Below, piece after piece: positions 17,311 through 26,739 of a DNA stretch of 64,000 nt. Position 1 is the first letter of the stretch. Each line of letters opens with the position of its first letter. The position numbers and the translations under genes are program-made. Origin of the DNA: JBBRCE01 sp038205115 (GTDB lineage Bacteria > Planctomycetota > Planctomycetia > Pirellulales > JBBRCE01); NCBI GenBank assembly GCA_038205115.1, contig JBBRCE010000006.1:1-64000 (forward strand), given 5' to 3'. A model generated the notes under the pieces. That model was not told the DNA's origin. It was given only the letters and a program-made list of their open reading frames with translations, and did no database searches.

Positions 17311-18435
17311 TTGGAAACTGCCACGTCATCGCCCGCGCCTGGCCAACTGAAGTTTGGCAGTGAAGACGCTTTTTATCAGCGCCTTCGCCGTCGCGTCGAT
17401 CAATACTTTCAAACGTCGGGCGCCCGACGCCGCGATTTGCCGCGAATGTATCTGAAGACGGCAATGATTTTGGGCTGGTTTGCGGCGTCGTACGGTTTGC
17501 TCGTGTTCGTGACCATGCCTTGGTGGATTGCCGCCGCGGTGGCCGTTTCGCTGGCGCTTTCGATGGCGGCGATTGGCTTTAACATTCAGCACGATGGCGG
17601 ACATCAAGCGTACTCTGAATTGGCTTGGATCAACAAATTGGCCGCGCTGACGCTCGATCTGATGGGCGGCAGCTCGTATATTTGGGATCGCAAACACAAT
17701 AGCATTCACCACACTTACGCCAATATCACCGGGCACGACGACGACATCAACATTGGCTTTTTGGGTCGGCTCTCGCCGCATCAAAAACGCTGGAATTTTC
17801 ATCGCTTACAGCATTTCTATCTGTGGGCCTTGTATGGGCTGTTGCCCATCAAGTGGCAAGTTTACGACGATTTTCGCGATGTACTGATTGGCCGCGTTGG
17901 CGAGCATCGCTGCCGTCGCCCGCGCGGCTGGGATCTGGCCGCATTCGTGGGCGGCAAGTTGCTGTTCTTCACGCTCGCCTGGGGTGTGCCGTTGTGCTTT
18001 CATTCCGTGTGGGCTGTGCTTGGCTTTTATGTTGGCGTGACATTCGTACAGGGCATTACGTTAAGTGTCGTTTTCCAGCTTGCGCATTGTGGCGACGAAT
18101 CGACATTCCCCATGCCCTGCGAAAATACGGGCCGCATTCAGGCCGCCTGGGCCGTTCACCAAGTGCAGACCACCGCCAACTTCGGCCGCTCGAACCGCTT
18201 GCTGACCTGGTATGTGGGCGGACTCAATTATCAGATTGAGCATCACCTATTTCCGCGTATCTGCCATCTGCACTACACAAAAATTGCCCCACTGGTGGAG
18301 GAAACCTGCCAGGAGTTTGGCATTCGGTACGTTGCGCATCCCACATTCCGCGCGGCCCTGGTTTCGCACTTCCGCTGGCTGCGCGAAATGGGACGGCCTG
18401 AGACCGCCACCACCGCGTCAGTGACAATGTCGTAA
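17311..18435 (+). CDS. Membrane fatty acid (acyl-lipid/acyl-CoA) desaturase
   Basis: 374-residue di-iron membrane desaturase. The three histidine boxes are HDGGH (residues about 94-98), HNSIHH (129-134) and QIEHH (308-312). The QxxHH third box places it with front-end, delta-6-like desaturases (linoleoyl-CoA desaturase group). Two hydrophobic pairs (GWFAASYGLLVFVTMPWWIA and LLFFTLAWGVPLCF) give the usual four membrane spans. No fused cytochrome b5 domain is present. The frame opens at a GTG at 17131, but the first 60 residues look non-coding. A TTG at 17311 with AAAAGG eight bases upstream gives the expected length and is preferred. It probably introduces double bonds into membrane fatty acids using reduced ferredoxin or cytochrome b5. 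Confidence 0.85.
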   Translation: METATSSPAPGQLKFGSEDAFYQRLRRRVDQYFQTSGARRRDLPRMYLKTAMILGWFAASYGLLVFVTMPWWIAAAVAVSLALSMAAIGFNIQHDGGHQAYSELAWINKLAALTLDLMGGSSYIWDRKHNSIHHTYANITGHDDDINIGFLGRLSPHQKRWNFHRLQHFYLWALYGLLPIKWQVYDDFRDVLIGRVGEHRCRRPRGWDLAAFVGGKLLFFTLAWGVPLCFHSVWAVLGFYVGVTFVQGITLSVVFQLAHCGDESTFPMPCENTGRIQAAWAVHQVQTTANFGRSNRLLTWYVGGLNYQIEHHLFPRICHLHYTKIAPLVEETCQEFGIRYVAHPTFRAALVSHFRWLREMGRPETATTASVTMS

Positions 18436-18589
18436 ATCAGGCAGTTTCCGCCGTTGCGATAGCGTCGCGCTCGCTCGCAGTTCCTTCGTTTCGGAGCAAA
18501 CTGGCAATTGCTTTTAGTGCGTATCTGAAGATTGCCCTACAATCGGTTCACTGCCGCGATTTGCAATCCATCAACCGCCGAGAAAGCCG

Positions 18590-19237
18590 ATGCTGTTCGA
18601 TCTTGCGGAATGCTCTGTCAAACAAACCTACAATCTGCTGATTGGTCTGGTGGCGCCGCGGCCGATTGCCTGGATCACCAGTTTGGATGCGGTCGGCAAT
18701 TTGAACGCCGCGCCGTTCAGCGCGTTCAATTACATGGGCGTCGATCCGCCGATCGTCGCGATTGGCGTCGGCAATCTGCCCGGTCCTAGCGTGGCGGGCA
18801 AAGATACCGCGCAAAACATTCGCAACACGCGAGAATTTGTGATCAACGTGGTAAATCGTCCACTGGCCGAAGCCATGGTGCTGACCGCCACCGTTTTTCC
18901 GCCCGGCGTGAACGAGTTAAAAATAGCCGGCTTGGAAACGGCGCCGTCGTCAAAAGTCAATGTGCCGCGAATCGCCGCCTCGCCCGCCTGCCTGGAATGC
19001 CGCGAGATCACCACCATGGAAATTGGCCGCAGCCGCGTAATCCTGGGCGAAGTGCTGGCAATTCACGTCAACGATGAATTGATCGATCCGGCGGGACCAT
19101 ACATCCGAGCCGAACAACTGCAACCCGTCGGGCGAATGAATGGGCTCGGCGCCTACGTCAGCACCGAAGGCGCATTTTTCACAATTCCGAGAACCACTTA
19201 TGCGCAGTGGCTCGAAAAAGATGGCTGGCGAGAATAG
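18590..19237 (+). CDS. Flavin reductase-like FMN-binding protein
   Basis: 215-residue protein of the flavin reductase (DIM6/NTAB) family with a split-barrel FMN-binding fold. Family segments are the N-terminal GLVAPRPIAWITSLDAVGN, then LNAAPFSAFNYMGVDPPIVA, KDTAQNIRNTREFVINVV, and the C-terminal half including ECREITTMEIGRSRVILGEV. It probably reduces FMN with NAD(P)H to supply a partner oxygenase, or acts as a general flavoprotein reductase; the partner is unknown. The gene stands alone between the desaturase and a DUF2007 gene, all on the + strand. Confidence 0.88.
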   Translation: MLFDLAECSVKQTYNLLIGLVAPRPIAWITSLDAVGNLNAAPFSAFNYMGVDPPIVAIGVGNLPGPSVAGKDTAQNIRNTREFVINVVNRPLAEAMVLTATVFPPGVNELKIAGLETAPSSKVNVPRIAASPACLECREITTMEIGRSRVILGEVLAIHVNDELIDPAGPYIRAEQLQPVGRMNGLGAYVSTEGAFFTIPRTTYAQWLEKDGWRE

Positions 19238-19362
19238 GATGGCGGCACACGGCCGGCGGCCCGCCGAGAGTCGATAAGCTCAACGCGTGCCACGGCAATT
19301 GAATCGTCAAACGAAAAACCACAGCGTCAGCCCCGCAACGACTTCACTCCGCGAGCCCCTCG

Positions 19363-19632
19363 ATGGAACCTAGCAAACTGGTCGACGTCTATTCCACCAA
19401 CGACAATAACATGGCGGAAATCATCTGCGGTGCGTTACAGGCCGAAGGAATTCCCTGCCAAATCGGCGGCGAAGGTCAAGCCGGACTGGTCGGCATCGAC
19501 GCATTGGAAATCAAATTGATTGTCCGCCAAGAAGATCACGACCGCGCGTTGGCGTTCATCCAAGATCATTTGGAAAACCATCTGGACGACGCGGACGACA
19601 ATACCGACTTGGACGATACCGACGTCGAGTAA
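19363..19632 (+). CDS. DUF2007 putative signal-transducing protein
   Basis: 89-residue protein with the DUF2007 pattern: VDVYSTNDNNMAEIICGALQ, then AEGIPCQIGG, then IKLIVRQEDHDRALAFIQDH. This small ferredoxin-like alpha/beta domain is often fused to zinc ribbons or membrane helices, but here it stands alone with a very acidic tail (DDADDNTDLDDTDVE). The biochemical role of the family is unknown. A long unassigned open frame follows directly on the same strand. Confidence 0.8.
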   Translation: MEPSKLVDVYSTNDNNMAEIICGALQAEGIPCQIGGEGQAGLVGIDALEIKLIVRQEDHDRALAFIQDHLENHLDDADDNTDLDDTDVE

Positions 19633-19639
19633 CCTGCGG

Positions 19640-20245
19640 TTGATTTCGGGATCGAATCGTCGCGTTCTGCCTGAACCGCGCCGAGTCACCTGCCTGGTTC
19701 GCCGATTGGCCCCGCTTGGTGCTGTGTTGCTTTGCGATCAATTCAAGTTTGTGGTGCTGGTGAGCGACGGACCTGAGTCGCTGCTGAAATTCCGTGTTGT
19801 CAGCGATCTGCCCTGTGGCACGGAAGTCGGTATCTCGTGTCATCGCACTTACCTTGATCGCGCCGGCGCATTGACGCTCTGGCTCGGTCACGGACAGCGA
19901 CATACGCTCGCCAAACTGGCCGATGGTACGCAAGGTTGCACCGGCGCTGTGAATGTCGATGAAACGGATCGCCAGGCGGCCGCCTGGTTTCAACGTTCCA
20001 ACTCCGGCGCAACGCCGGCCGGCATCAGCACGCCTGTCAGCTTGTTATTCACCATCACGGCCACCGTCGGCGCGCCGCAGTCACTGAGTGAATTTGGCGA
20101 GGCGAACGCCAATCTCGACGGGCGCCGCGTCACTAATCATGCTGGCATTAGGATTGTGCAAGTCAGCCGCGACTTTTCGCTGCCGTTGGCGAAAATTCTG
20201 CAACCAGCCGTTCAGCCTGCGATCGGGCTTAATGCCGCAAACTAA
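19640..20245 (+). CDS. Uncertain open frame, hypothetical
   Basis: About 600 bp downstream of the DUF2007 gene stay open in one + frame, which could start at a TTG at 19640 (201 residues). The product has a plausible composition, including FKFVVLVSDGPESLLKFRVV and then AGALTLWLGHGQRHTLAKLA, with no signal peptide or recognised family. There is no ATG and no ribosome binding site, and an overlapping minus-strand frame exists. It could be a degraded gene or untranslated spacer between two convergent genes. Confidence 0.25.
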   Translation: MISGSNRRVLPEPRRVTCLVRRLAPLGAVLLCDQFKFVVLVSDGPESLLKFRVVSDLPCGTEVGISCHRTYLDRAGALTLWLGHGQRHTLAKLADGTQGCTGAVNVDETDRQAAAWFQRSNSGATPAGISTPVSLLFTITATVGAPQSLSEFGEANANLDGRRVTNHAGIRIVQVSRDFSLPLAKILQPAVQPAIGLNAAN

Positions 20246-21336
20246 ACTCCGACCGAATTCTGAAACGAGTTCAGTTTAACCGCCGCGTTGTTGGCCACAT
20301 GCACCCAAACGTGGACGTGGGGCTTGCCGCGAAAATACCAAACAAACGCGGGGCCTTCCAATCGCCAGTTGTCCCACACGCCATCGTCGCCCAGGTCGCC
20401 CTGCTTGTAAAACGCCAAATGGCAGGCGTCGAGCCCGCCTTGCACCTTCAGACATTTCACCACATCGTCCTGATCCGACTGGCGCAACGGCTCCAGCAGC
20501 ACTTTGAGCACCGCTTGCAGGTGCTTTCTCTGATCGAGCGAAAAATCGTTGACGGCAATGCCATCAAACTTGCCTTTGGCGCCGCGAAAACCGATCAACT
20601 CCTCGCTGGGCATGCCCTCCAGCACCAGCGCTTGATCGCGCTGTTTGCCATCGAACATTTCATACATTTTGTTGGCAGCCAACGCCTGATGCCAAAACAC
20701 GTTTTTGGGATGGTCCGGTTTTTCGTACAGATTTTCGCCTTCGTGGGCGTAAAGGATTGGTCCGCCCAGCGCCACATGTTCGGCGCTGTGGCCGTCGCAA
20801 CGCAAGGTCATGTGCCGGCTGGCCAGCACGAATTCGAACTTGTCCGTTTCTGGCGCACCGAAAATGGCGATCGATTGATTTTTGCCGAACCCGCCGACGT
20901 CGGTTTTCAGTTGTCGATCGAAGCGCTCATGCCAATCGGGGTTGGTGATGCCTTCGAAGATTTTACGAATCAGCGCTTGCTGGTCGGCAGTATAGAAATC
21001 GCTTTTGATCGAGGGCTTAGTGATCTTCCAGTTATTTTCCAAACGCGTTCGCAATAGACCGCGGACCTTATCGACGTGATCCCAAGCAAAACAGACTTGC
21101 CGCTTCTGCGCCGCATCAAGCGACTCGTGCAGCAGTTTCACCATCGACTCGGCCGATTTGACCGGCGCGGGCTTAATCGCGACGGCATCATCCCAGGCGT
21201 AGGCCGGCAGACCGGCCACCAGTGGCAGGCCAGCCGCGCCCAGCGACACTGCCGCCGCCTGTTTTAAAAACGTGCGACGCCGAAAAGTCGCCGCTCGATT
21301 GCCAATGTTGGGCAGGCCGCCGGGCAACTCGTTCAT
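20242..21336 (-). CDS. DUF3500 domain protein with Tat signal
   Basis: 364-residue exported protein of the DUF3500 family. The N-terminus has a twin-arginine signal: RRRTFLKQAAAVSLGAAG, then a hydrophobic run ending near LPAYA. The mature part shows DUF3500 features such as WDHVDKVRGLLRTRLENNWK, HMTLRCDGHSAEHVALGGP and LEGPAFVWYFRGKPHVHVWV. The family's activity is not established; the conserved His/Asp/Arg pattern suggests a metal- or ligand-binding periplasmic protein. The ATG at 21336 is chosen because GGAG lies eight bases upstream. The open frame runs to 21423, but those extra residues precede the Tat signal. Confidence 0.8.
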   Translation of the reverse strand: MNELPGGLPNIGNRAATFRRRTFLKQAAAVSLGAAGLPLVAGLPAYAWDDAVAIKPAPVKSAESMVKLLHESLDAAQKRQVCFAWDHVDKVRGLLRTRLENNWKITKPSIKSDFYTADQQALIRKIFEGITNPDWHERFDRQLKTDVGGFGKNQSIAIFGAPETDKFEFVLASRHMTLRCDGHSAEHVALGGPILYAHEGENLYEKPDHPKNVFWHQALAANKMYEMFDGKQRDQALVLEGMPSEELIGFRGAKGKFDGIAVNDFSLDQRKHLQAVLKVLLEPLRQSDQDDVVKCLKVQGGLDACHLAFYKQGDLGDDGVWDNWRLEGPAFVWYFRGKPHVHVWVHVANNAAVKLNSFQNSVGV

Positions 21337-21661
21337 GATCCGCGCTCCAATGTTGAGACCTCGAACCGATAACAGCATCCGTCGGTTGTTGGTTATAACC
21401 GGGCGACGAGAAACAACCAGCATCTTTTATCCATTAACCGCGGTCTGACGACCGAGCAGCAGGGTTCAATCCGTAGGAATTCGGCCGCCGGACGCGACGA
21501 CGGAAATTCTGTTTTCGAACTCTTGCGGTTCACCCCCTATTAGTACCATAATTGACGTGTTTGATAAAAAGCAGCGGCCCGGAGTGCCGCGGCGTCGGAC
21601 CGAAGACCATCGCGGATTCACATCGAGTGTTCTGGCGATTCGAAACAGGAGTGTAAGACAT

Positions 21662-23716
21662 ATGATTCGTGCTGTTCGCGTAACGCTGTTGCTTGTGGCG
21701 GTTGGCTGTTCATTGTCGGCCGCGGCGCGGGCAGAAAGCCCTGGCACCAAAGTCTTTCGCGAGATGCGCTACGCGGTGGTTGGGCTAGAAAACCCTGAAG
21801 GTTCCGGCACCGGAATGCTGGTCTCGGAAGATGGCTACATTCTCACCAATGCGCACGTCGTCGCTTCGCCGCTGCCGTTTACCTGTAAAGTGGATGTTCC
21901 GCTCGCCAAGCCGAAAGATGGCAAGGATTACGAGACCGTCGAATACAAGCATGTGAAGATCGTCGGTTTCCATCCGAAAAAAGACATGGCGTTGGTCAAG
22001 ATCGATCCGAAAGAACACAACGCGCACTTTCAGGCTTGCCATATCAGTCGGCTCAAAGCCGTAATCGGCCAGGACGTGTACGCCATCGGCAACCCTGGAG
22101 CGGCCTCAGGCAGTAATCAGATCCTCGACAAAACCATCACCTCGGGCGTCATCAGTCAGATCGATCGCAAGGTCGAGGTGCTCAAAGACGATGTCGCGTA
22201 TTACCAGCACAGCGCCGCCATCAACCATGGCAATTCCGGCGGGCCGCTCTGCAACGACAATTCGGAAGTGATCGGCATTAACACCGCGACGTTGTCGGAA
22301 CTGCAAGGCGTGTTTTTCGCCACGCCAGTTTTCGACCTAAACTTCGAGGAATTTCAGCCCACGGCCGCTCGGAAAACCGATCGAGAGAAAGCCGCCAAGG
22401 CGGTTGAATTGGCGCAGAAATATTATTCGGAAAGCAACAATCGCAAAGGTGATCAAGCGGCCTATATGCGTTACGAGGCATTCGAACTCTTTCATCTGGC
22501 CATCAAATACGACGCCTCCAATGCCGACAATTACTACAACGTCGGGATGATCCTCCGCACGCTCAATGCCGACCAAGTCGCCAGCGGTTATCTGACGCAG
22601 GCAATTAATTTAAAACCCTGGGGGTCGGCCAACGGCGATTTTTACCGCGAGTTGGGGCTGACACTGGCAAAAAAACAGCGTGACCAAGAAGCCTTGGCTG
22701 CTTGGGAAGAAGGCGTCGCCAAAACGCCGCTGATGGCCGCCAAGATTTATGAAGATTTGGCCATCTATTGGCTCAATACGGGTAAGAGTCCGTACAAATC
22801 GGCCGTGTGTGCCGCCATGGTCGAACATCTGCACAAGTTTGATACCCGCGTCGATGACATGAAGCGTTTGCACCGGGATATCGCCGCGAAACTGAGTGAT
22901 AGCGAGCGTAAAAAACTCGATGCCGAAATTGCTAAGTTCGATGCGACGTTAAAAGAGAATCAAGTCAAAAGCGATAAAGAGCAAGCGGCCAAACATGCTT
23001 TCATGACGGCCGCTTTCAAATCTTACATGCGCGACAACAGCCAGTTTGACGAAGACAACAACAAACCCGGCAAAATGCCGATTCCCAAACTCTTAGCGCC
23101 CGGCGCGCGCTCCGGCGGCGTGGCGGCAATCGGCGCGGGTGCGTCGTCGGCATCGGCGCCCATCGCGACCGGTGAAATCGATCTGAAAATTCCGGACTGC
23201 GCACGGAGCCTGTTGCTGACACTCGATCCGGCCGAAGCGTCGGTCAAGCAAACTTGGCGATTCAATAAAAGTAACGCATTGGTCACGCCGAGTTTGCCCA
23301 ACGCGCTGCTGCAGTTCTCGCTCAAACCGCCGGCTGAATACGATCTGACGATGATCGTCGAACGCGAAGCGAACGCCAAGGAATTACTCGTGGGACTCGT
23401 CCGCAATGGCAAGCAAACGATGTTTACGGTCGACAAATCCGACACAATCAGCGGTTTGGACCTCGATGCGGTCAACGCCTACCAGCAAAACGTGCTGCCG
23501 ATCAAGAAGCCGGTAACTTTGGTCTTCCAAGTGATTTCCGCCGGCTTACGAGTCACGGCCGACGGCAAGGAAATTTTCCGGCAGCTCACGAAAGACGATT
23601 TTCCGGCCGTACCGACCGAGTGGGCGCCGCCCGACACCGGGAAATTCTTCATCGGCTCCAACGGCTCGCGGTTTATCATTCACAAGATCATGGTCACGTC
23701 GCGCGACAAGAAGTAG
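21662..23716 (+). CDS. Secreted trypsin-like serine protease with TPR-like and carbohydrate-binding-like C-terminus
   Basis: 684-residue protein with a signal peptide (residues 1-24, ending ARA). A trypsin-like (HtrA/S1C-type) protease domain spans about 30-260, with catalytic H65 (TNAHVV), D108 (KKDMALVKID) and S192 (HGNSGGPL). Residues about 270-430 are helical, TPR-like (AFELFHLAIKYDASNADNYY, DQVASGYLTQAINLK). A charged coiled-coil-like stretch follows at about 400-470. The last 170 residues are a beta-rich domain. No PDZ domain is seen, unlike classical DegP. The ATG at 21662 follows GGAGTG and starts at the signal peptide; the frame extends to 21557. It probably acts in the periplasm or outside the cell. 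Confidence 0.82.
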   Translation: MIRAVRVTLLLVAVGCSLSAAARAESPGTKVFREMRYAVVGLENPEGSGTGMLVSEDGYILTNAHVVASPLPFTCKVDVPLAKPKDGKDYETVEYKHVKIVGFHPKKDMALVKIDPKEHNAHFQACHISRLKAVIGQDVYAIGNPGAASGSNQILDKTITSGVISQIDRKVEVLKDDVAYYQHSAAINHGNSGGPLCNDNSEVIGINTATLSELQGVFFATPVFDLNFEEFQPTAARKTDREKAAKAVELAQKYYSESNNRKGDQAAYMRYEAFELFHLAIKYDASNADNYYNVGMILRTLNADQVASGYLTQAINLKPWGSANGDFYRELGLTLAKKQRDQEALAAWEEGVAKTPLMAAKIYEDLAIYWLNTGKSPYKSAVCAAMVEHLHKFDTRVDDMKRLHRDIAAKLSDSERKKLDAEIAKFDATLKENQVKSDKEQAAKHAFMTAAFKSYMRDNSQFDEDNNKPGKMPIPKLLAPGARSGGVAAIGAGASSASAPIATGEIDLKIPDCARSLLLTLDPAEASVKQTWRFNKSNALVTPSLPNALLQFSLKPPAEYDLTMIVEREANAKELLVGLVRNGKQTMFTVDKSDTISGLDLDAVNAYQQNVLPIKKPVTLVFQVISAGLRVTADGKEIFRQLTKDDFPAVPTEWAPPDTGKFFIGSNGSRFIIHKIMVTSRDKK

Positions 23717-23724
23717 CGTTGAGC

Positions 23725-23746
23725 AAAAAAGGCTGGCGTGCCAGCG
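23725..23746 (-). terminator. Intrinsic terminator for the lipoate-ligase gene
   Basis: On the minus strand, just after the stop at 23753, GCTGGC and GCCAGC form a short GC-rich hairpin (23732-23745) followed by TTTTTT (23725-23730). The position and orientation fit termination of the dehydrogenase-lplA unit, which converges here with the protease gene. Confidence 0.65.
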
Positions 23747-23752
23747 GCCTGA

Positions 23753-24634
23753 TCAATACCGCAAATTCCAACTGGGCTGCGAATATTTCTCGCTAACCAG
23801 CCGCGCCACGGCCTCGCGTGGCCAATTGGCAACCGGCTGATCGGCGGCAAACGCCTGCGCCAGCGCCGCGCGGATTTGGCCGCCGGGATCACGCGGTCCG
23901 GCCGGTTCGATGACTTCCTGAGCGTCGCTTCCGGTGGGCGAATTGGCCGGCAAGATTGGCAAATTGCCCACAAACCGGCGATGATCGCGACCGGCGCGGT
24001 AGTCCGGCTGTCGCGGCGGCGTGCCCAAAAACTGCTCGATCAATTCCAACGGAAAATCGTACAGCAGCGTGCCGTGATAAAGAAAATGCCTGCGCCGGCA
24101 GCGCAGGGCGTTGCCAGAAAACTTGACGCCGCGGACTGCCAAGTCGCTCGTGCCTTCGCGACGAACCTCGGGCGACATCGGCAGTAGCGCGTGGCTGATG
24201 GTTTGCAGCACAAAGTGGTGGGCCGCATCCACGCTGCGCAACGCGGGGCGAGACTCATAGCTCAGCACTACGGCATACATCAAGCATCCAGGCCCCGCCA
24301 AGATGGCGGCGCCGCCACTGGGGCGACGCAAGATCGGAATCTCCGCAGCCGCGCAAGCGTCGGTGTTGGCCTCCACGCCCGCTTTGGATGACGAACCCAG
24401 CACCACCAACGGCTGCGGCGATTCCCACAACCGCAACACTTCGCCTTGGTCGCCAACCGGCAGCAGTTCGGCAAGCTCGAGCAAGGCTTCGTCCAGCGCC
24501 AGATTTTCGGCCGGAGTAGCCAGCGTCAGTTCGCAAAGTTGCATTTGTGCAATCGATCCGGATTTGAAATTGCAAGCAGTCGTTTCGTGCGCCGCGTTAC
24601 CAACGCTAGCGGCATCGGCAACGTTGAAATTCAC
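23753..24634 (-). CDS. Lipoate-protein ligase A-like (BPL/LplA/LipB family)
   Basis: 293-residue biotin/lipoate transferase-fold protein. Diagnostic segments are the RRPSGGAA ligand-binding loop (103-110) and the lysine in RGVKFSGNALR (K171) that contacts lipoyl-AMP in this family, followed by FLYHGTLLYDF. It could ligate free lipoate or transfer octanoyl/lipoyl groups to E2 or GcvH domains. The GTG start at 24634 overlaps the stop of the upstream dehydrogenase gene (GTGA) and has GGAAG eight bases upstream; an ATG at 24544 starts closer to the conserved domain. The overlap with a dehydrogenase gene is probably an operon accident rather than a functional link. Confidence 0.82.
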   Translation of the reverse strand: MNFNVADAASVGNAAHETTACNFKSGSIAQMQLCELTLATPAENLALDEALLELAELLPVGDQGEVLRLWESPQPLVVLGSSSKAGVEANTDACAAAEIPILRRPSGGAAILAGPGCLMYAVVLSYESRPALRSVDAAHHFVLQTISHALLPMSPEVRREGTSDLAVRGVKFSGNALRCRRRHFLYHGTLLYDFPLELIEQFLGTPPRQPDYRAGRDHRRFVGNLPILPANSPTGSDAQEVIEPAGPRDPGGQIRAALAQAFAADQPVANWPREAVARLVSEKYSQPSWNLRY

Positions 24635-26550
24635 TTTGGCTTCCGCACCAGCAACCGCTTGGCCACCTGCGGCATCATCGCTGCCAGGCCGGGCGTAGTT
24701 TTCAAGTCGACCCGTTTGACCAATTCCAAAAACTGATCGGCGTGGTCGTCCAGCAGCGGCTGCAGATTTTGCCAGACGATGTGCGGAATCAATGGATCGT
24801 TGCCGCCGGCAATCACCACGCTGGTCAGCAGGTCAACGGCGTCTAGCCCTTCGATCTTGCGGGCCGCAATTGCCACTTGTACCAGCACGTCGGGCGAACT
24901 GTCTGTGGCCATCGCGGCGATTCGCGTGCGAATCGGCGGATCGACTTTTTTGAAGTTGCCGGCGGCACGCACGCCCCATGCCCGCAGCGAGGCATCCGCA
25001 TGGGCAAGCAGTTTTTGATGAAAAGCTGCATCCAGCCGGCCGCTACTCACCAGCACCCACAAGGCGTGCATCCGCGCCTTATGCGGCGCGGAGTCGTCCA
25101 GCACCAGTTTTTCCAGCAACGGGCGCGTCTCAGCTTTGTCGCGTTCGGTGAGCAGTCGCTGGGCCGTTTCGCGAAAGTAGATATTCGCGCTGCTCAGCCG
25201 GGCAATCAGTTGCTGGTCCGACTCTTTGCCTAAATTGAACGGCCGGGTGTGCGGCGTGTCTTTATACCGAATGCGGTACAGCCGGCCATGCTCGCGATCG
25301 ATGCCGGCCGCGTCGCGATTGGCGTCCTGGTAACAGTGGTATTTGTCGTACCAGTCCAGCACATACAGCGAGCCGTCGGGGCCAATCTTTTGTGCCACCG
25401 GCATGAACCAGGCGTCGTTGGCGGTCAGAAAATCGCTCTCGCTTTCGGCCGTATACGTGGCGCCGTTTCGCCGTAGCGAATCGATATTGAGGGCACCACC
25501 GTGAATGTTGCCCATCAGCAGTTTGTCGCAGTATTTGATCGGAAAGCTGTCGCTGTCGAGGTACAGCAGTCCGCAATAGGCGGCCTGCTGATGTTTGTGT
25601 TTGACGATCGAACCGAGTTCCCAGGTGTAGGGCGGATACGCTCCGCCTTGGCGATGGTAATATCCGGTTTCCGTCAAATGCCAGAGATGGTCGATCACGC
25701 ACGCGCTGCAAAACGCATTGCCTTGAGGATCGAAGGCAATCGCCCAAGGGTTGCTCGTGCCTTCGCAGAACAGTTCGAATTCGTGCGTCTTGGGATGGAT
25801 TCGAAACAGGGCGCAGGTGAAATCGAACTGTTTGCCGCCCTGCTTCACATGGCTCGGATTGAACACGCCGTTCCAACCGTACAGCCAACCGTCAGGACCC
25901 CAGGTCAGCGAATTGGGCAGCTCGTGCGTGTCGGCCCGGCCAAAACCGGTGGCCACAACTTCCTGCTTGTCGGCCTGATCGTTGTGGTCCATGTCGCTGT
26001 AGAACAAAATGTCCGGCGCGTTGGCGACCCACACGCCGCCATACCCAACGGCCACGCCCGAAGGGATGTTCAAGCCCTCGGTAAATACCGTGATTTTGTC
26101 GATCTTTCCGTTGCCTTGCGTGTCTTCCAGAATTTTTACGCGGTCCTGGCCTGGACCGGCCGAATGCCGTGGATACTCGAGGCTTTCCGTAATCCAAAAA
26201 CGTCCGCGCTCGTCGATGGTCATTGCCACCGGGTTGACGATATCCGGCTCGCTGGCGACAAGTTCGACGGTAAAACCCTCCGGCACAACCATCTTTTTGA
26301 TGGCTTCCTGCGGCGACAGCGGCGGACCGACCGGCTTTTCTTGCGCGTGGGGAATCTCGGGCGAGTCTGGCCTCGGCGCGGGCTTCTTGACGTCATCCTT
26401 TTTCGCTTCCGCTTTCTCGACGCCACCTGCCTGATCCGCGGCGGTCGAAATTCGGAAGTTGCCTAGCAGCATCGCAACCAGCAGCATCAATCCGCAAGCC
26501 GCGGCGACACGCGCAACGACGGCACCGCGATTGCGGGAAATCCAACGCAT
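24631..26550 (-). CDS. PVC-type membrane-bound dehydrogenase lacking the C-terminal haem domain
   Basis: 639-residue exported protein. An N-terminal hydrophobic segment (VAAACGLMLLVAMLLGNF) is followed by a beta-propeller typical of planctomycete/verrucomicrobial membrane-bound dehydrogenases (VPEGFTVELVASEPDIVNPV, MTIDERGRFWITESLEYPRH, GPDGSLYVLDWYDKYH). A HEAT-repeat-like helical region covers residues 460-630. Full-length relatives are commonly 900-1100 residues and end in a CxxCH cytochrome domain. Here the reading frame stops after the helices and no CxxCH occurs. The ATG at 26550 has GAGGGGG upstream and fits the signal segment; the frame runs to 26664. It probably acts as a secreted sugar-dehydrogenase-like or binding protein. 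Confidence 0.85.
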   Translation of the reverse strand: MRWISRNRGAVVARVAAACGLMLLVAMLLGNFRISTAADQAGGVEKAEAKKDDVKKPAPRPDSPEIPHAQEKPVGPPLSPQEAIKKMVVPEGFTVELVASEPDIVNPVAMTIDERGRFWITESLEYPRHSAGPGQDRVKILEDTQGNGKIDKITVFTEGLNIPSGVAVGYGGVWVANAPDILFYSDMDHNDQADKQEVVATGFGRADTHELPNSLTWGPDGWLYGWNGVFNPSHVKQGGKQFDFTCALFRIHPKTHEFELFCEGTSNPWAIAFDPQGNAFCSACVIDHLWHLTETGYYHRQGGAYPPYTWELGSIVKHKHQQAAYCGLLYLDSDSFPIKYCDKLLMGNIHGGALNIDSLRRNGATYTAESESDFLTANDAWFMPVAQKIGPDGSLYVLDWYDKYHCYQDANRDAAGIDREHGRLYRIRYKDTPHTRPFNLGKESDQQLIARLSSANIYFRETAQRLLTERDKAETRPLLEKLVLDDSAPHKARMHALWVLVSSGRLDAAFHQKLLAHADASLRAWGVRAAGNFKKVDPPIRTRIAAMATDSSPDVLVQVAIAARKIEGLDAVDLLTSVVIAGGNDPLIPHIVWQNLQPLLDDHADQFLELVKRVDLKTTPGLAAMMPQVAKRLLVRKPK

Positions 26551-26739
26551 GAAAAGCACCCCCTCAAAGACCAGCCGGCGGGCAAAACGAAGCGCATGCA
26601 GCTCATGCCGGCAGGCCATCATTATGCTGCTGTCACGGTAGGGATGCAATTTCAACTGCCGCAAATGGTGCGATCGTTCGGCGGCTGCTGGCCGTGTGCG
26701 AGGACTGCGACGATCGGATTTCGGTCGACGAACTCGCGC

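Noticed and set aside
21450..21500. tRNA-like T-arm (GGGTTCAATCC)
   Set aside because: Flanking bases do not form a T stem, and no acceptor, D or anticodon arms could be folded.
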